Shown: piece by piece, positions 17,245-25,868 of the stretch
Numbering within the stretch: the stretch's first letter is position 1
Layout: each line of letters starts with the position of its first letter
Program-made: the position numbers and the translations under genes
DNA from: Clostridiales bacterium
Lineage (GTDB): Bacteria > Bacillota > Clostridia > Christensenellales > UBA1242
Assembly (NCBI GenBank): GCA_918285425.1
Contig: CAKJZE010000017.1
Coordinates: forward strand, 1 to 34,420
Reading direction: 5' to 3'
Length of the DNA: 34,420 nt
The notes under the pieces: model-generated
What the model was told of the DNA's origin: nothing
Seen by the model: only the letters and a program-made list of their open reading frames with translations
The model's database searches: none

Positions 17245-19005
17245 GTGTGTATGAAAATGAAAAACCGCGTATTTAAAAAATTTGTATGTCTTGCTGTTTG
17301 TATGGTTTTATCCATACTATGTTTATCATTGGCATTTATTATTCCACCAGTAACACAAATAACTTTAGGTGAATCAACGCAAAACACACATTTTGCAACC
17401 ACAGACAGCAGTACATTATCAATTGACTATACAATCTTGAATTACATTTCAATTTCTCAAGAAAATCATGTGTTTACGCAAAGCGATTTTACAACTGTCA
17501 CAATGGAAGATACTGATTATCCAGCTATCTTTTCAAACAACACAATCTCAATGCGCAATGTGTCAGCAAAAACATTCAGAGTAAATAGTATTAATGATAA
17601 CACTTCTGTCTCTTTATATGAAAAAACAATAAATGGACAAAAATATTATGTTTTCAATATTGATGAGATAACTGAAGATGCTTATTATATAATTTCAATG
17701 GAATGTACACAAGATATTCAAACCAGCAGAGGTACAGTTCAACAGACATATCACTTGACTTTCTGCATAGTTCAAACCACGACCAATTTCAAAAAGGCAA
17801 GTTCACAATATGGCGCAGAAAATGCAATAAACTGGCACTATACAACAGGAAGCAAAGACTTTGATGTTTCCGCTCCAGAAATGAACCAAACTTATTCAAC
17901 AATCACTCTGTCCTTCCCTGCCGGATCTTTTTTAAATCCAGTATTTGTAAATTTCATCTATCTTGGTGAAAGTTATACTCTTGTAAGATATAAAGATACC
18001 TCAAATCACATCATAACTTATAATCAAGCAAATAATGTGACAATAGACGATGTCACAGACTTGTCTGAAGCAATGAAATTGACATTGGATAAATCCGGAG
18101 CATATACTGTTAAAATTTATGACAAAACATCAACAGTTGCATCTAATGTTAACAACATGTTAGAGTATCATTTCAACATTAAAAATCAAGCTGATCCATT
18201 TTATATCAGTGTAGTAAATGCTGTAAATGGCAGCATGATAATGAATGGACAAATAATTAACACAAATGCACTTGTAAATTTTGTGAACTTTTCAGAAATA
18301 AGATCAACCACTTCAAAAGTTGAGGTAAACAGATCATACAGACCAACAGACAATCAAAATACAACTGATACTACCTCTTATCCAGCTTCTACCCTTCCAG
18401 AAAATATCACCATTGATAAAGATGGTGTGTATGAAATAATTGTATATGATCGTCAACTTACTCCAATAAAAACCTATGGTTTCACAATTTTACAAAGTAT
18501 AAGATCATCATTTACAATTGAGGGTGAGACAATCAGTACCGAAGTAAGTGACCCTGTCAACACCCCTATCTCAAGGACAATGACAAGCAATATCAGCAGC
18601 TCATACCGCACTTTACAAACATCAACTGAATACTCTTTCGTGGTAACTGTCGCAAAATCTTCACCAAGTATTACAGGAATTAATAACAATTCAGGTACTT
18701 CAAATTCAGTCAATTTGACAGTTCATGGCGTTGGAAATATTGATGTCTATGCCTCACTTGACGGAAAATCACTTGACCTGAGCAACTATACTTTTGAAAA
18801 CGGTTCCACTCTTCCAACATTTTCTGAAAGGGGAAACTATTATGTAAGAATAACTGATGAAATGGGTACGATTGCAACAAAAAGCTTTGCAATAACAATC
18901 CAGTTGAATACTGCTTCTATAATTCTGATATCAATTGCTGCCGCTGCAATCTTGTTCATTTTAATATTTGTTATAGTTTCAAGAATGAGAATTAAAGTTC
19001 GTTAA
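17245..19005 (+). CDS. Secreted/membrane-anchored surface protein (586 aa), unknown function
   Basis: Signal-peptide-like N-terminus, beta-rich Ser/Thr/Asn-rich ectodomain, C-terminal TM IILISIAAAAILFILIFVIV with basic tail RMRIKVR. Confidence 0.7.
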   Translation: MCMKMKNRVFKKFVCLAVCMVLSILCLSLAFIIPPVTQITLGESTQNTHFATTDSSTLSIDYTILNYISISQENHVFTQSDFTTVTMEDTDYPAIFSNNTISMRNVSAKTFRVNSINDNTSVSLYEKTINGQKYYVFNIDEITEDAYYIISMECTQDIQTSRGTVQQTYHLTFCIVQTTTNFKKASSQYGAENAINWHYTTGSKDFDVSAPEMNQTYSTITLSFPAGSFLNPVFVNFIYLGESYTLVRYKDTSNHIITYNQANNVTIDDVTDLSEAMKLTLDKSGAYTVKIYDKTSTVASNVNNMLEYHFNIKNQADPFYISVVNAVNGSMIMNGQIINTNALVNFVNFSEIRSTTSKVEVNRSYRPTDNQNTTDTTSYPASTLPENITIDKDGVYEIIVYDRQLTPIKTYGFTILQSIRSSFTIEGETISTEVSDPVNTPISRTMTSNISSSYRTLQTSTEYSFVVTVAKSSPSITGINNNSGTSNSVNLTVHGVGNIDVYASLDGKSLDLSNYTFENGSTLPTFSERGNYYVRITDEMGTIATKSFAITIQLNTASIILISIAAAAILFILIFVIVSRMRIKVR

Positions 19006-19007
19006 TA

Positions 19008-19041
19008 AAAAAAGTAAGGATTTGTCCTTACTTTTTGTTTT
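19008..19041. terminator. Bidirectional terminator-like hairpin
   Basis: AAAAAGTAAGGA-TTTG-TCCTTACTTTTT. Confidence 0.7.
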
Positions 19042-19109
19042 ATAACAACAAATTAACATAAAAAATAAAAATCCGTATTAGTGATGTGAACCCCTAAAAT
19101 GACATATTA

Positions 19110-19143
19110 TAAAAAAGACAGGTTTTTATACTTGTCTTTTTTG
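19110..19143. terminator. Bidirectional terminator-like hairpin
   Basis: AAAAAAGACAgg...ctTGTCTTTTTT. Confidence 0.6.
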
Positions 19144-19185
19144 TAATTGTAAAGATATAAATAAACTATATCTAGAGTACTTAAC

Positions 19186-20232
19186 TTAAAACAATAATTG
19201 TCCCTTATAAACAAATATAGATTGCAAACTTTCACAAATATCTGATATTGGACATTGAATTTCAACTTTAATTAGTTTATCCTTAATATGTTCAAATTGA
19301 TTTCTGCTTAAAATTCTTTCAATTATTTCTTCATTATCTCTAAGTTCAAGAATTCCCGTTCCTGCCCAAAAATCTGTCATTGAAGATTTAGAACTTCCAA
19401 TATGAAGCCACGCTTCTCCGCCAGGTCCTAGTCCAAATGAGAATAAAAGTGGAATATTTGTTTCTTTTTCAAAAAAGTCATTACCTCTAACCTCATAATC
19501 GGCATCCAAAAACGCTTCATTAAGAATTCGTGATTGTTTATATAATTCTTGCTTTTGCTCGTCTGTGTAAGACGAATAATCTACAACTCCATCTATTTTA
19601 AAGTTCGTTTGAGCTTTTTTAATTCTTCTCGCTTTATCTTCTTCATCATAGCTATCAAATCTTTGGGTGTATTCTGGCAACATTTCTTTAATTCGCTTTA
19701 ATAACTTTTGCTTGTCAAAATTATAATCTTTATATTGCTCTCTTGCCAAACTTAATTTTAACTCAACTTTACCATTTAATTTGTCATTAAACCAATCACA
19801 AGCTTTTCTGAAAGTCTTTGTATACTCATCAAGCCCACTTTGTGGCACATTATTTAATTCACTAAGTATTATTTCTTCGCTTTCATACTCGATTGTTGTT
19901 TTGTTATCTTTGTAATTTTCAAATATTGGAGATAGATATTCTAGCATAAATTTCATATTAAAAATTTCTGCCCAGTCAATTGTTGGATATGTAGGACTCC
20001 ACCAGTGTTTATATCCACCGAAACTAGGAACGAATGTTAAGGGCAGCTTTTTGTTGATTATATTATTTAATTTTTCATTGACGCTAACTTTAACATCGGG
20101 AGCAATTGCGTATTTTCTAAACTTTTTTGCAAAAAGTCTGTCTATCATTTTGCCATTTAGCTCTGTTGGCAAATTACTTACATTTAATAGTTGATTGTTA
20201 ATATAATCGTTTACAATTTTCGCAATTTCCAT
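19186..20232 (-). CDS. Hypothetical protein (348 aa), in operon with pnuC-like gene
   Basis: Starts 2 bp after the pnuC-like stop; motif-like block LLFSFGLGPGGEAWLHIGSSKSSMTDFWAGTGILEL. Confidence 0.75.
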   Translation of the reverse strand: MEIAKIVNDYINNQLLNVSNLPTELNGKMIDRLFAKKFRKYAIAPDVKVSVNEKLNNIINKKLPLTFVPSFGGYKHWWSPTYPTIDWAEIFNMKFMLEYLSPIFENYKDNKTTIEYESEEIILSELNNVPQSGLDEYTKTFRKACDWFNDKLNGKVELKLSLAREQYKDYNFDKQKLLKRIKEMLPEYTQRFDSYDEEDKARRIKKAQTNFKIDGVVDYSSYTDEQKQELYKQSRILNEAFLDADYEVRGNDFFEKETNIPLLFSFGLGPGGEAWLHIGSSKSSMTDFWAGTGILELRDNEEIIERILSRNQFEHIKDKLIKVEIQCPISDICESLQSIFVYKGQLLF

Positions 20233-20234
20233 TT

Positions 20235-20951
20235 CTATTCTCCAATTTCATCTTTTACTATGCTAGATGTCTTTTGCTTCTTTTCTAACTTTATCCATTC
20301 AATTAAACCATAAACATCATAAGTTATTTGAAAGATGTGATAAATGCAAAGTGGTAAAATGTACAAACTTCCTTCAATTACTAAAATCAGCCATAATATT
20401 GGAACAATGAAGTCATTTACAAGAAATCCAACTTGATTCCATTTACATCTTCTAATGAGTAAATAAACAGCAGGAAGCATTGATATGAAAGACAAAGTAC
20501 TAACAACCAATTGTGCAGTATTAAGCGCTTTAAGCAAAAAGAAAACTCCTACAGAAACAAAAATAAAAGCAACAGAAGAACATACCCATTCTTTTTTAGA
20601 TAAATTACTCCTAACAATTACAACATTGTCTTTTTTGTCTCTATTAGCTAGCCAGTGAATAACACCATAAATATACATTGGCAACATAATGGTCAAGTAT
20701 AGGATAGCTTCACCATACAATTGTTCTTTGTAGGAAATGAAAATGTAAAAAACAAAATAAACAACACCAATAAACTGTGTGGCAATTTTGCCTTTTGCTT
20801 GAGTAAAAACACACAATAGTCCTAATGTTGTGCTAACAATTATATACCATTTTGATTGAAACAGAATACCTGTTGTAATAACAGTTATCAATCCCAATGA
20901 TATCAAAATTAAATCTAATAAATTATAACCTTTCCAAGTTTTTAATTTCAT
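20235..20951 (-). CDS. pnuC: PnuC-like nicotinamide mononucleotide/riboside transporter
   Basis: IGVVYFVFYIFISYKEQLYGEAILYLTIMLPMYIYGVIHW and multiple TM helices. Confidence 0.85.
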   Translation of the reverse strand: MKLKTWKGYNLLDLILISLGLITVITTGILFQSKWYIIVSTTLGLLCVFTQAKGKIATQFIGVVYFVFYIFISYKEQLYGEAILYLTIMLPMYIYGVIHWLANRDKKDNVVIVRSNLSKKEWVCSSVAFIFVSVGVFFLLKALNTAQLVVSTLSFISMLPAVYLLIRRCKWNQVGFLVNDFIVPILWLILVIEGSLYILPLCIYHIFQITYDVYGLIEWIKLEKKQKTSSIVKDEIGE

Positions 20952-21056
20952 ATAGGTTTACCGCTAAGCCTATTATATCATACTTCTCTTAAATTTGTAT
21001 CACTTTTGTTAATAATTATGAACTTTTCTTTAAACTCTGTATATCTAATTGTCTTT

Positions 21057-21716
21057 TCATTTTCCTCTTATTCTTTCATTATCATATCTATAAAACCAAT
21101 CAAACAGTTTTTCTTTAAGTTCTTTCATTGTTTTTATTTCTTCATTCCAAATTGTTTCGGTTTTCATTCTACTATGAAAGCTCTCTATAACAGCGTTGTC
21201 TAGTGGAGTTCCTTTTCTGCTCATTGAAATTTGATAGCCATAATTCCTACATGCGGTTTGGTATTCATAAGATGTATATTGAAACCCTTGGTCGCTATGT
21301 ATTATCAAATTTGTTGCATCTATTCTATAAAGTTTTGCCCACTTTAAAGTATCTGTTACAAGAGAAACAGGGTTTGTATTACGATATTGCATCGACACAA
21401 TACTTCTATCATACAAATCTAAAATTGTAGAAATATATAAGACTTGACCTTCAATATGAAATTCTGTTATATCTGTAACCCAAACTTTATTTGGTTCACT
21501 TACATTAAAATTTCTTTTTAACAAATTTGGTTTTACGTTTTCTTCAAACTTTCTCTTACTATAATTGTATCTTGTTTTCTTTGAATAATTCGGCATTATG
21601 TGGTATTTTTGCATTATTCTTAATATCTTCTTATGATTCATAACTAAGCCATATTTAAGTAATAATGCTTTTTGTATTCTTCTATAACCATATGTTTTAT
21701 GCGATTTATTAAACAC
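21057..21716 (-). CDS. IS3-family transposase OrfB (DDE integrase core); real frame extends to about 21897 through a -1 frameshift
   Basis: HKTYGYRRIQKAL..., VWVTDITEFH, IHSDQGFQYTS, MSRKGTPLDNAVIESFHSRMKTE; early stop at ERIRGK*. Confidence 0.92.
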   Translation of the reverse strand: MFNKSHKTYGYRRIQKALLLKYGLVMNHKKILRIMQKYHIMPNYSKKTRYNYSKRKFEENVKPNLLKRNFNVSEPNKVWVTDITEFHIEGQVLYISTILDLYDRSIVSMQYRNTNPVSLVTDTLKWAKLYRIDATNLIIHSDQGFQYTSYEYQTACRNYGYQISMSRKGTPLDNAVIESFHSRMKTETIWNEEIKTMKELKEKLFDWFYRYDNERIRGK

Positions 21717-21850
21717 TTCAAATATAAGTTGGGCATCAACATCATCTTTATTTAATGTGTTACGATTTCTGTAATACGTTCTTAAAGATATATCTAAAGT
21801 GTTACATAATGTTTTTAATGGATATTCTTTGCGATATACATTTATAAAAA

Positions 21851-22366
21851 TTACTTTATCTCTTGTTGAAGCTTCAAGAATTCTTCCATTTTTTTTAGTA
21901 TCTCAACCTGTGTTTTATAGTCAATTTCCGAGTTTAGTTTTCTCCCGCTTCTTCCTTTCTTTGATGTATTGTAAATGTTTTTTCCTTCTTGTTCCATTCT
22001 TAACCAAGTTTTAATTGTATGAAATGATATACCATACTCTTTGGCAAGTATTTTTACTCCTGCATAACCAGATTTATATTTATCCATTATCTCTCTCTTA
22101 AACTCTGGCGTGTATTTGTTATTTTTTCGAGTAGGGACATATTTCAATTTTTTTGAATCATTGGACTTTGACTCAACTTTAGTTCTATTTGTCTTTTTCC
22201 TAGAAAGGTTATATTCGTGATTATTTCTATCTGCATTAATCCAATTCCAAAGGGTTTGTTTGGCAATTCCTTGTGACTTAGCAAACTCAGTACAACTCAT
22301 ATTGCTTGAACGAAACTTTTTTAACATTTCTTCTTTGTATTCTTCTGTAAAACCTCTATAATACAC
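21851..22366 (-). CDS. IS3-family transposase OrfA (double HTH)
   Basis: FTEEYKEEMLKKFRSSNMSCTEFAKSQGIAKQTLWNW and YTPEFKREIMDKYKSGYAGVKILAKEYGISFHTIKTWL; A8 slippery run at 21889-21896 near its end. Confidence 0.9.
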   Translation of the reverse strand: MYYRGFTEEYKEEMLKKFRSSNMSCTEFAKSQGIAKQTLWNWINADRNNHEYNLSRKKTNRTKVESKSNDSKKLKYVPTRKNNKYTPEFKREIMDKYKSGYAGVKILAKEYGISFHTIKTWLRMEQEGKNIYNTSKKGRSGRKLNSEIDYKTQVEILKKMEEFLKLQQEIK

Positions 22367-22426
22367 TGTTTCAACTCCTTTAAATTAATTTCAGTATAAC
22401 ATAAAAAAAGATTTTTTAGACACAAA

Positions 22427-22467
22427 AAAAGAAAGAAGCTGATAAAAACATCAATTTCTTTCTAGAT
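22427..22467 (-). terminator. Rho-independent terminator inside the IS right end, oriented with rpsT and the transposase
   Basis: Minus strand AGAAAGAAATTGATGTTTTTATCAGCTTCTTTCTTTTTTTG. Confidence 0.65.
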
Positions 22468-22525
22468 ACTTTTATTTTTTTGTGACACAAATGGGGTGCA
22501 GTTCATTAGCACGGATTTTATTATT

Positions 22526-22954
22526 TTATTCTTGTTCTTTTTTTGCAGTTTTTCTTACAGTCTTTTTTGGTTCTTCAGCAACTTCTTCTGCTTTCTTTGT
22601 TGCGCGCTTTTTAACAGCTGGTTTAACCTCTTCTGCTTCTGTTTCAGCAGGTTTTACATCTTCTGCTTTTGCAGGCTTTACTGATTTTGAGCTTTGAAGC
22701 TTAACAAGTTTTGTTCCAAGATCTGCTTTCTTTCTATCTGCTTTGTTCTTATGAATAATACCTCTTGTTACACTTTTATCAATAAGCTTTACAACCTCTG
22801 GTAAGCATTTTTCTGCAGCTGCAACATCACCTGCGCCAATCAATGCATTATATTTTTTCAAACCAGTGGCAAGCTCTGATTTAAAGGCTTTGTTATTTTG
22901 CTTGTTTTGTGCTGATACCTCAACTCTTTTTTTAGCTGATTTAATGTTAGGCAT
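22526..22954 (-). CDS. rpsT: 30S ribosomal protein S20 with extended K/E/A/P-rich C-terminus
   Basis: MPNIKSAKKRVEVSAQNKQNNKAFKSE...KSVTRGIIHKNKADRKKADLGTKLVKLQ then about 55 extra residues. Confidence 0.93.
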   Translation of the reverse strand: MPNIKSAKKRVEVSAQNKQNNKAFKSELATGLKKYNALIGAGDVAAAEKCLPEVVKLIDKSVTRGIIHKNKADRKKADLGTKLVKLQSSKSVKPAKAEDVKPAETEAEEVKPAVKKRATKKAEEVAEEPKKTVRKTAKKEQE

Positions 22955-23054
22955 ATTTAAAACTCCTTATCTTGTTTAGTACGAGTGTTATTCTAGCACA
23001 CCAACTTGCAATTTGCAAGTAAAATTTTAAATTTCACAATAAAAAATTTAAAAA

Positions 23055-23843
23055 TTATTGTGTTACTTTATATTTAGATAAAAGATCATTGAAAATCTGC
23101 ATATATCTTTGACTTTTCTTTTTATCACCCGACGCAAGCAAAAATTTTAAATTATTATCCAACCTAGTGCCTTGTACTTCCCCATCTTTATTGAAACTCA
23201 ACACTCGCGCTGCAACCCCATAATTTCCATCAATAATATTTAGTTTTAGTATGCCAAGCTGCTGTTTTATAAGACTGTAATGGGTACATCCTAAAACCAA
23301 CGTATCAATAAGTGGATTAGATAAAATATTTTTTCTTATCAGTTTCATTTCTTCACTTATTTTGAGTGGTTGCTTTTGTACAAAATGTCTTTCAATCTTA
23401 TCTGCTAAATGTGGCATTTTTTGGCTTGTTATGACACCTTTATTTAAGGCTATCAAATGCCTATATTTATCTTGCTGCAGTGTAAGCGCCGTTGCAATAA
23501 CAAGCAAATTTTTAGTTTTACTCTGCGCCAGTGCAGGCTTTATTGCAGGCTCTGTTCCAATAATGATTATATCAGTGAAATATTTTCTCAATTTTTCCAC
23601 CGTACAAGCTGTCGCAGTGTTGCATGCAATAATTATCATGGAAATGGCATATTTGGCTCTTATGGCTAAAATATTGCTTAAAACCAAGTCATATATCTCA
23701 TCTGCCGTTTTGTTTCCATATGGACAATTTTTGTCATCAGCAAAGTACAAAAAATCTGTGCAGTTAACTTTTAAATAAGTTTCCGCCATTGTGGTAAGAC
23801 CACCAATACCACTGTCATAAAAAAGAAGATATTTTTTACTCAC
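23055..23843 (-). CDS. murI: Glutamate racemase
   Basis: FYDSGIGGLTTMAE...FADDKNCPYGNKTADEI...IIACNTATA...LVLGCTHYSLIK. Confidence 0.95.
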   Translation of the reverse strand: MSKKYLLFYDSGIGGLTTMAETYLKVNCTDFLYFADDKNCPYGNKTADEIYDLVLSNILAIRAKYAISMIIIACNTATACTVEKLRKYFTDIIIIGTEPAIKPALAQSKTKNLLVIATALTLQQDKYRHLIALNKGVITSQKMPHLADKIERHFVQKQPLKISEEMKLIRKNILSNPLIDTLVLGCTHYSLIKQQLGILKLNIIDGNYGVAARVLSFNKDGEVQGTRLDNNLKFLLASGDKKKSQRYMQIFNDLLSKYKVTQ

Positions 23844-23881
23844 AATATCATTTTATGATTGTCCTGTCTTTTATGACAAAT

Positions 23882-23910
23882 AAAAAAGGGTTTTAAACCC
23901 TTTTATAATT
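23882..23910 (-). terminator. Terminator-like hairpin AAAAGGGTTTAAAACCCTTTT
   Basis: Inverted repeat with T tract downstream of the M28-like gene. Confidence 0.6.
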
Positions 23911-25295
23911 TATTCATCATTATCACTGTCTTTATTTTTGGAATCTATATCCTTTTTAACCTTTTCATCAATCAGATTTTCAATATCTTCAGAATCCCCA
24001 ATATTTTTTGCAATTTTTATAACTAATTGATCTAAATGACCATTTGTCAAAGCTTTTCTGCTCTTGTTTTTAAGGTGTAAAAATATCATGTACCATACAA
24101 AGATGAAAAGCACAAACATAGTTGCCACCATAAAACACGCAAGTTTGGTATTTATCCAAAATGAGTACATTTCATTAAGCTTGTTATCTTTTTGCATTTG
24201 TGAAGCCAAATTACTGTCATGCACTATACCACTTATAGCACTAAAATTATTGAAAAGATTTTTGTTAAAGTTATCATACTTGCTGACAACATAAACAAAA
24301 TTATCATTTTTTGTATAAGTAACATTAGCAACATTATCATATTCACATCTGCCAATAGTGAACTTTTCATAGTCGCCACTGAACAAATTTACGCAATTGA
24401 TATTTCTGCTTACAAACATAAGATTATCACTTTCAAGGCCTATATGTGTATAGTCCAGCCCATTTACATTGTCACAATTAACATGTGAAACGTTGGCAAT
24501 ATTAAGCTTTTTAAAGCCAAAATTATCGGTCAAAATAGATGACAAATAAGTTTCTTGCGTTGTTGTAAATTCATTTACATAGAAATAGTTGTATGTACCA
24601 AGAGCAATTTTATCAATATTGATTGCAAGCATGATATTTGAAGCAGTTTTATCATCAATCCCGCGCAAGTAATAACTGCTTCCGGCATAGCTATTTGTGC
24701 TTGCGCCAAAGAAAATTATTTCAATATCAAAACCAGGGTCAAGTTCTTCACCATCAAGCACATCTGCAAGTGCAAGTAGCATTGCAACTGACGCAGCACT
24801 GTCATTTAAACCATCTGTAATAAGGGTAACATAACCATCTGCATTTTTCTCAACTGGTAAATAGGCAGAATCATAGTGAGTACAAATGACTATTTTTTTA
24901 TCAGTTTCAAGCAATGCCTCCCTTCTGTATATCAAATTTTGTGATCTTCCCTTATTTCCATTGAAGTCATTAATAAATTCGAAACTTTCCACACCATCAA
25001 CTGTGGATGCATTATTTACTGGCAAAAAATTATCCAAGGAATCCATTTTACTTTTTATATACATTGCTGCATTGTATTCAATATCAGAACCCGGAAATCT
25101 GCCATTTCTTGTTTTATTTTCCTCACTTACTGAAGTTTCAATAAATTCTGTCAGATAATTGTAAATAAGAGTAGTATATTCTTCTTGAACAGAACTGTCA
25201 GCCAAAGCAATGTCAGCTGCACCAGACAAAAAAGCAAAGATAAGCATAAGTGTAAAAATTATAATGCTATATATAATTTTTCTACATTTTACCAT
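23910..25295 (-). CDS. M28-peptidase-like membrane protein, probably catalytically degenerate
   Basis: CTHYDSAYLP, DGLNDSAASVAMLLALADVL, IIFFGASTNSYAGSSYYLRG, LAINIDKI; N-terminal signal/TM and C-terminal TM. Confidence 0.75.
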   Translation of the reverse strand: MVKCRKIIYSIIIFTLMLIFAFLSGAADIALADSSVQEEYTTLIYNYLTEFIETSVSEENKTRNGRFPGSDIEYNAAMYIKSKMDSLDNFLPVNNASTVDGVESFEFINDFNGNKGRSQNLIYRREALLETDKKIVICTHYDSAYLPVEKNADGYVTLITDGLNDSAASVAMLLALADVLDGEELDPGFDIEIIFFGASTNSYAGSSYYLRGIDDKTASNIMLAINIDKIALGTYNYFYVNEFTTTQETYLSSILTDNFGFKKLNIANVSHVNCDNVNGLDYTHIGLESDNLMFVSRNINCVNLFSGDYEKFTIGRCEYDNVANVTYTKNDNFVYVVSKYDNFNKNLFNNFSAISGIVHDSNLASQMQKDNKLNEMYSFWINTKLACFMVATMFVLFIFVWYMIFLHLKNKSRKALTNGHLDQLVIKIAKNIGDSEDIENLIDEKVKKDIDSKNKDSDNDE

Positions 25296-25867
25296 TACAT
25301 CACCCTCACAATAAAAGAAACTAAATTATAAATCTCATACAAGATAAATGGCAATGTGATTGCTCTGAACACAAACTGACCAATAAGTGCATCAACGTAT
25401 TCTCTTGCAATATTAAAATATAAACAAATGATAAATAAAAGATCTATTAAAATTTCAAATGCTAACAAATAAAGGTTTATAAATGGTAAGAAAAATCTTG
25501 CATTCAAGAAAAAACCTAAAACAATATTTCTTAAAATAAACCAGCCTCTAAATTTATTTGCAAGAACCTGCTTAGGTATCGTGTAAGAATAGATTGAAAA
25601 TCCAATAATTAAACGATAAGCAACAAACAAAAGCTCAAATATAATGTATGAAAATAACGCAGAAAATAATATGTTCAAGACAAAATAATTCTCTGGTGAA
25701 GCAAGAATTTTCAAAGGACTTATTCTGTCAATCTGTGCAATAGCTTTATAAATATTAAGCCAAACAAAAGAAAGGTACAAAAGCAGAGGTAAAATTCTGC
25801 TTAATATCAGTTGTTTTTTGTCAATTTGCCCATAGTTTATTGTCAGTTGTTTAACTTTGGTATTCAT
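25295..25867 (-). CDS. Hypothetical integral membrane protein (190 aa)
   Basis: Several TM segments; overlaps the start of the M28-like gene by one base. Confidence 0.7.
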   Translation of the reverse strand: MNTKVKQLTINYGQIDKKQLILSRILPLLLYLSFVWLNIYKAIAQIDRISPLKILASPENYFVLNILFSALFSYIIFELLFVAYRLIIGFSIYSYTIPKQVLANKFRGWFILRNIVLGFFLNARFFLPFINLYLLAFEILIDLLFIICLYFNIAREYVDALIGQFVFRAITLPFILYEIYNLVSFIVRVM

Positions 25868-25868
25868 C

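Larger units (their letters stand above)
20985..22505 (-). mobile_element. IS3-family (IS150-like) insertion sequence, apparently decayed
   Basis: orfA with HTH domains, DDE orfB; right end TGAACTGCACCCCATTTGTGTCAC (minus), left end retains only the inner ATTTGTATCAC. Left boundary approximate. Confidence 0.8.

Noticed and set aside
20952-21000. Possible riboswitch upstream of the pnuC-like gene
   Set aside because: Predicted -10 is only 20 nt from the start codon, leaving no room for an aptamer; only a small imperfect hairpin (AGGCTTA-GCGG-TAAACCT) is present.
24064-25158. + strand ORFs in the M28-like gene region
   Set aside because: Antisense to a better supported minus-strand CDS with signal peptide and conserved motifs.
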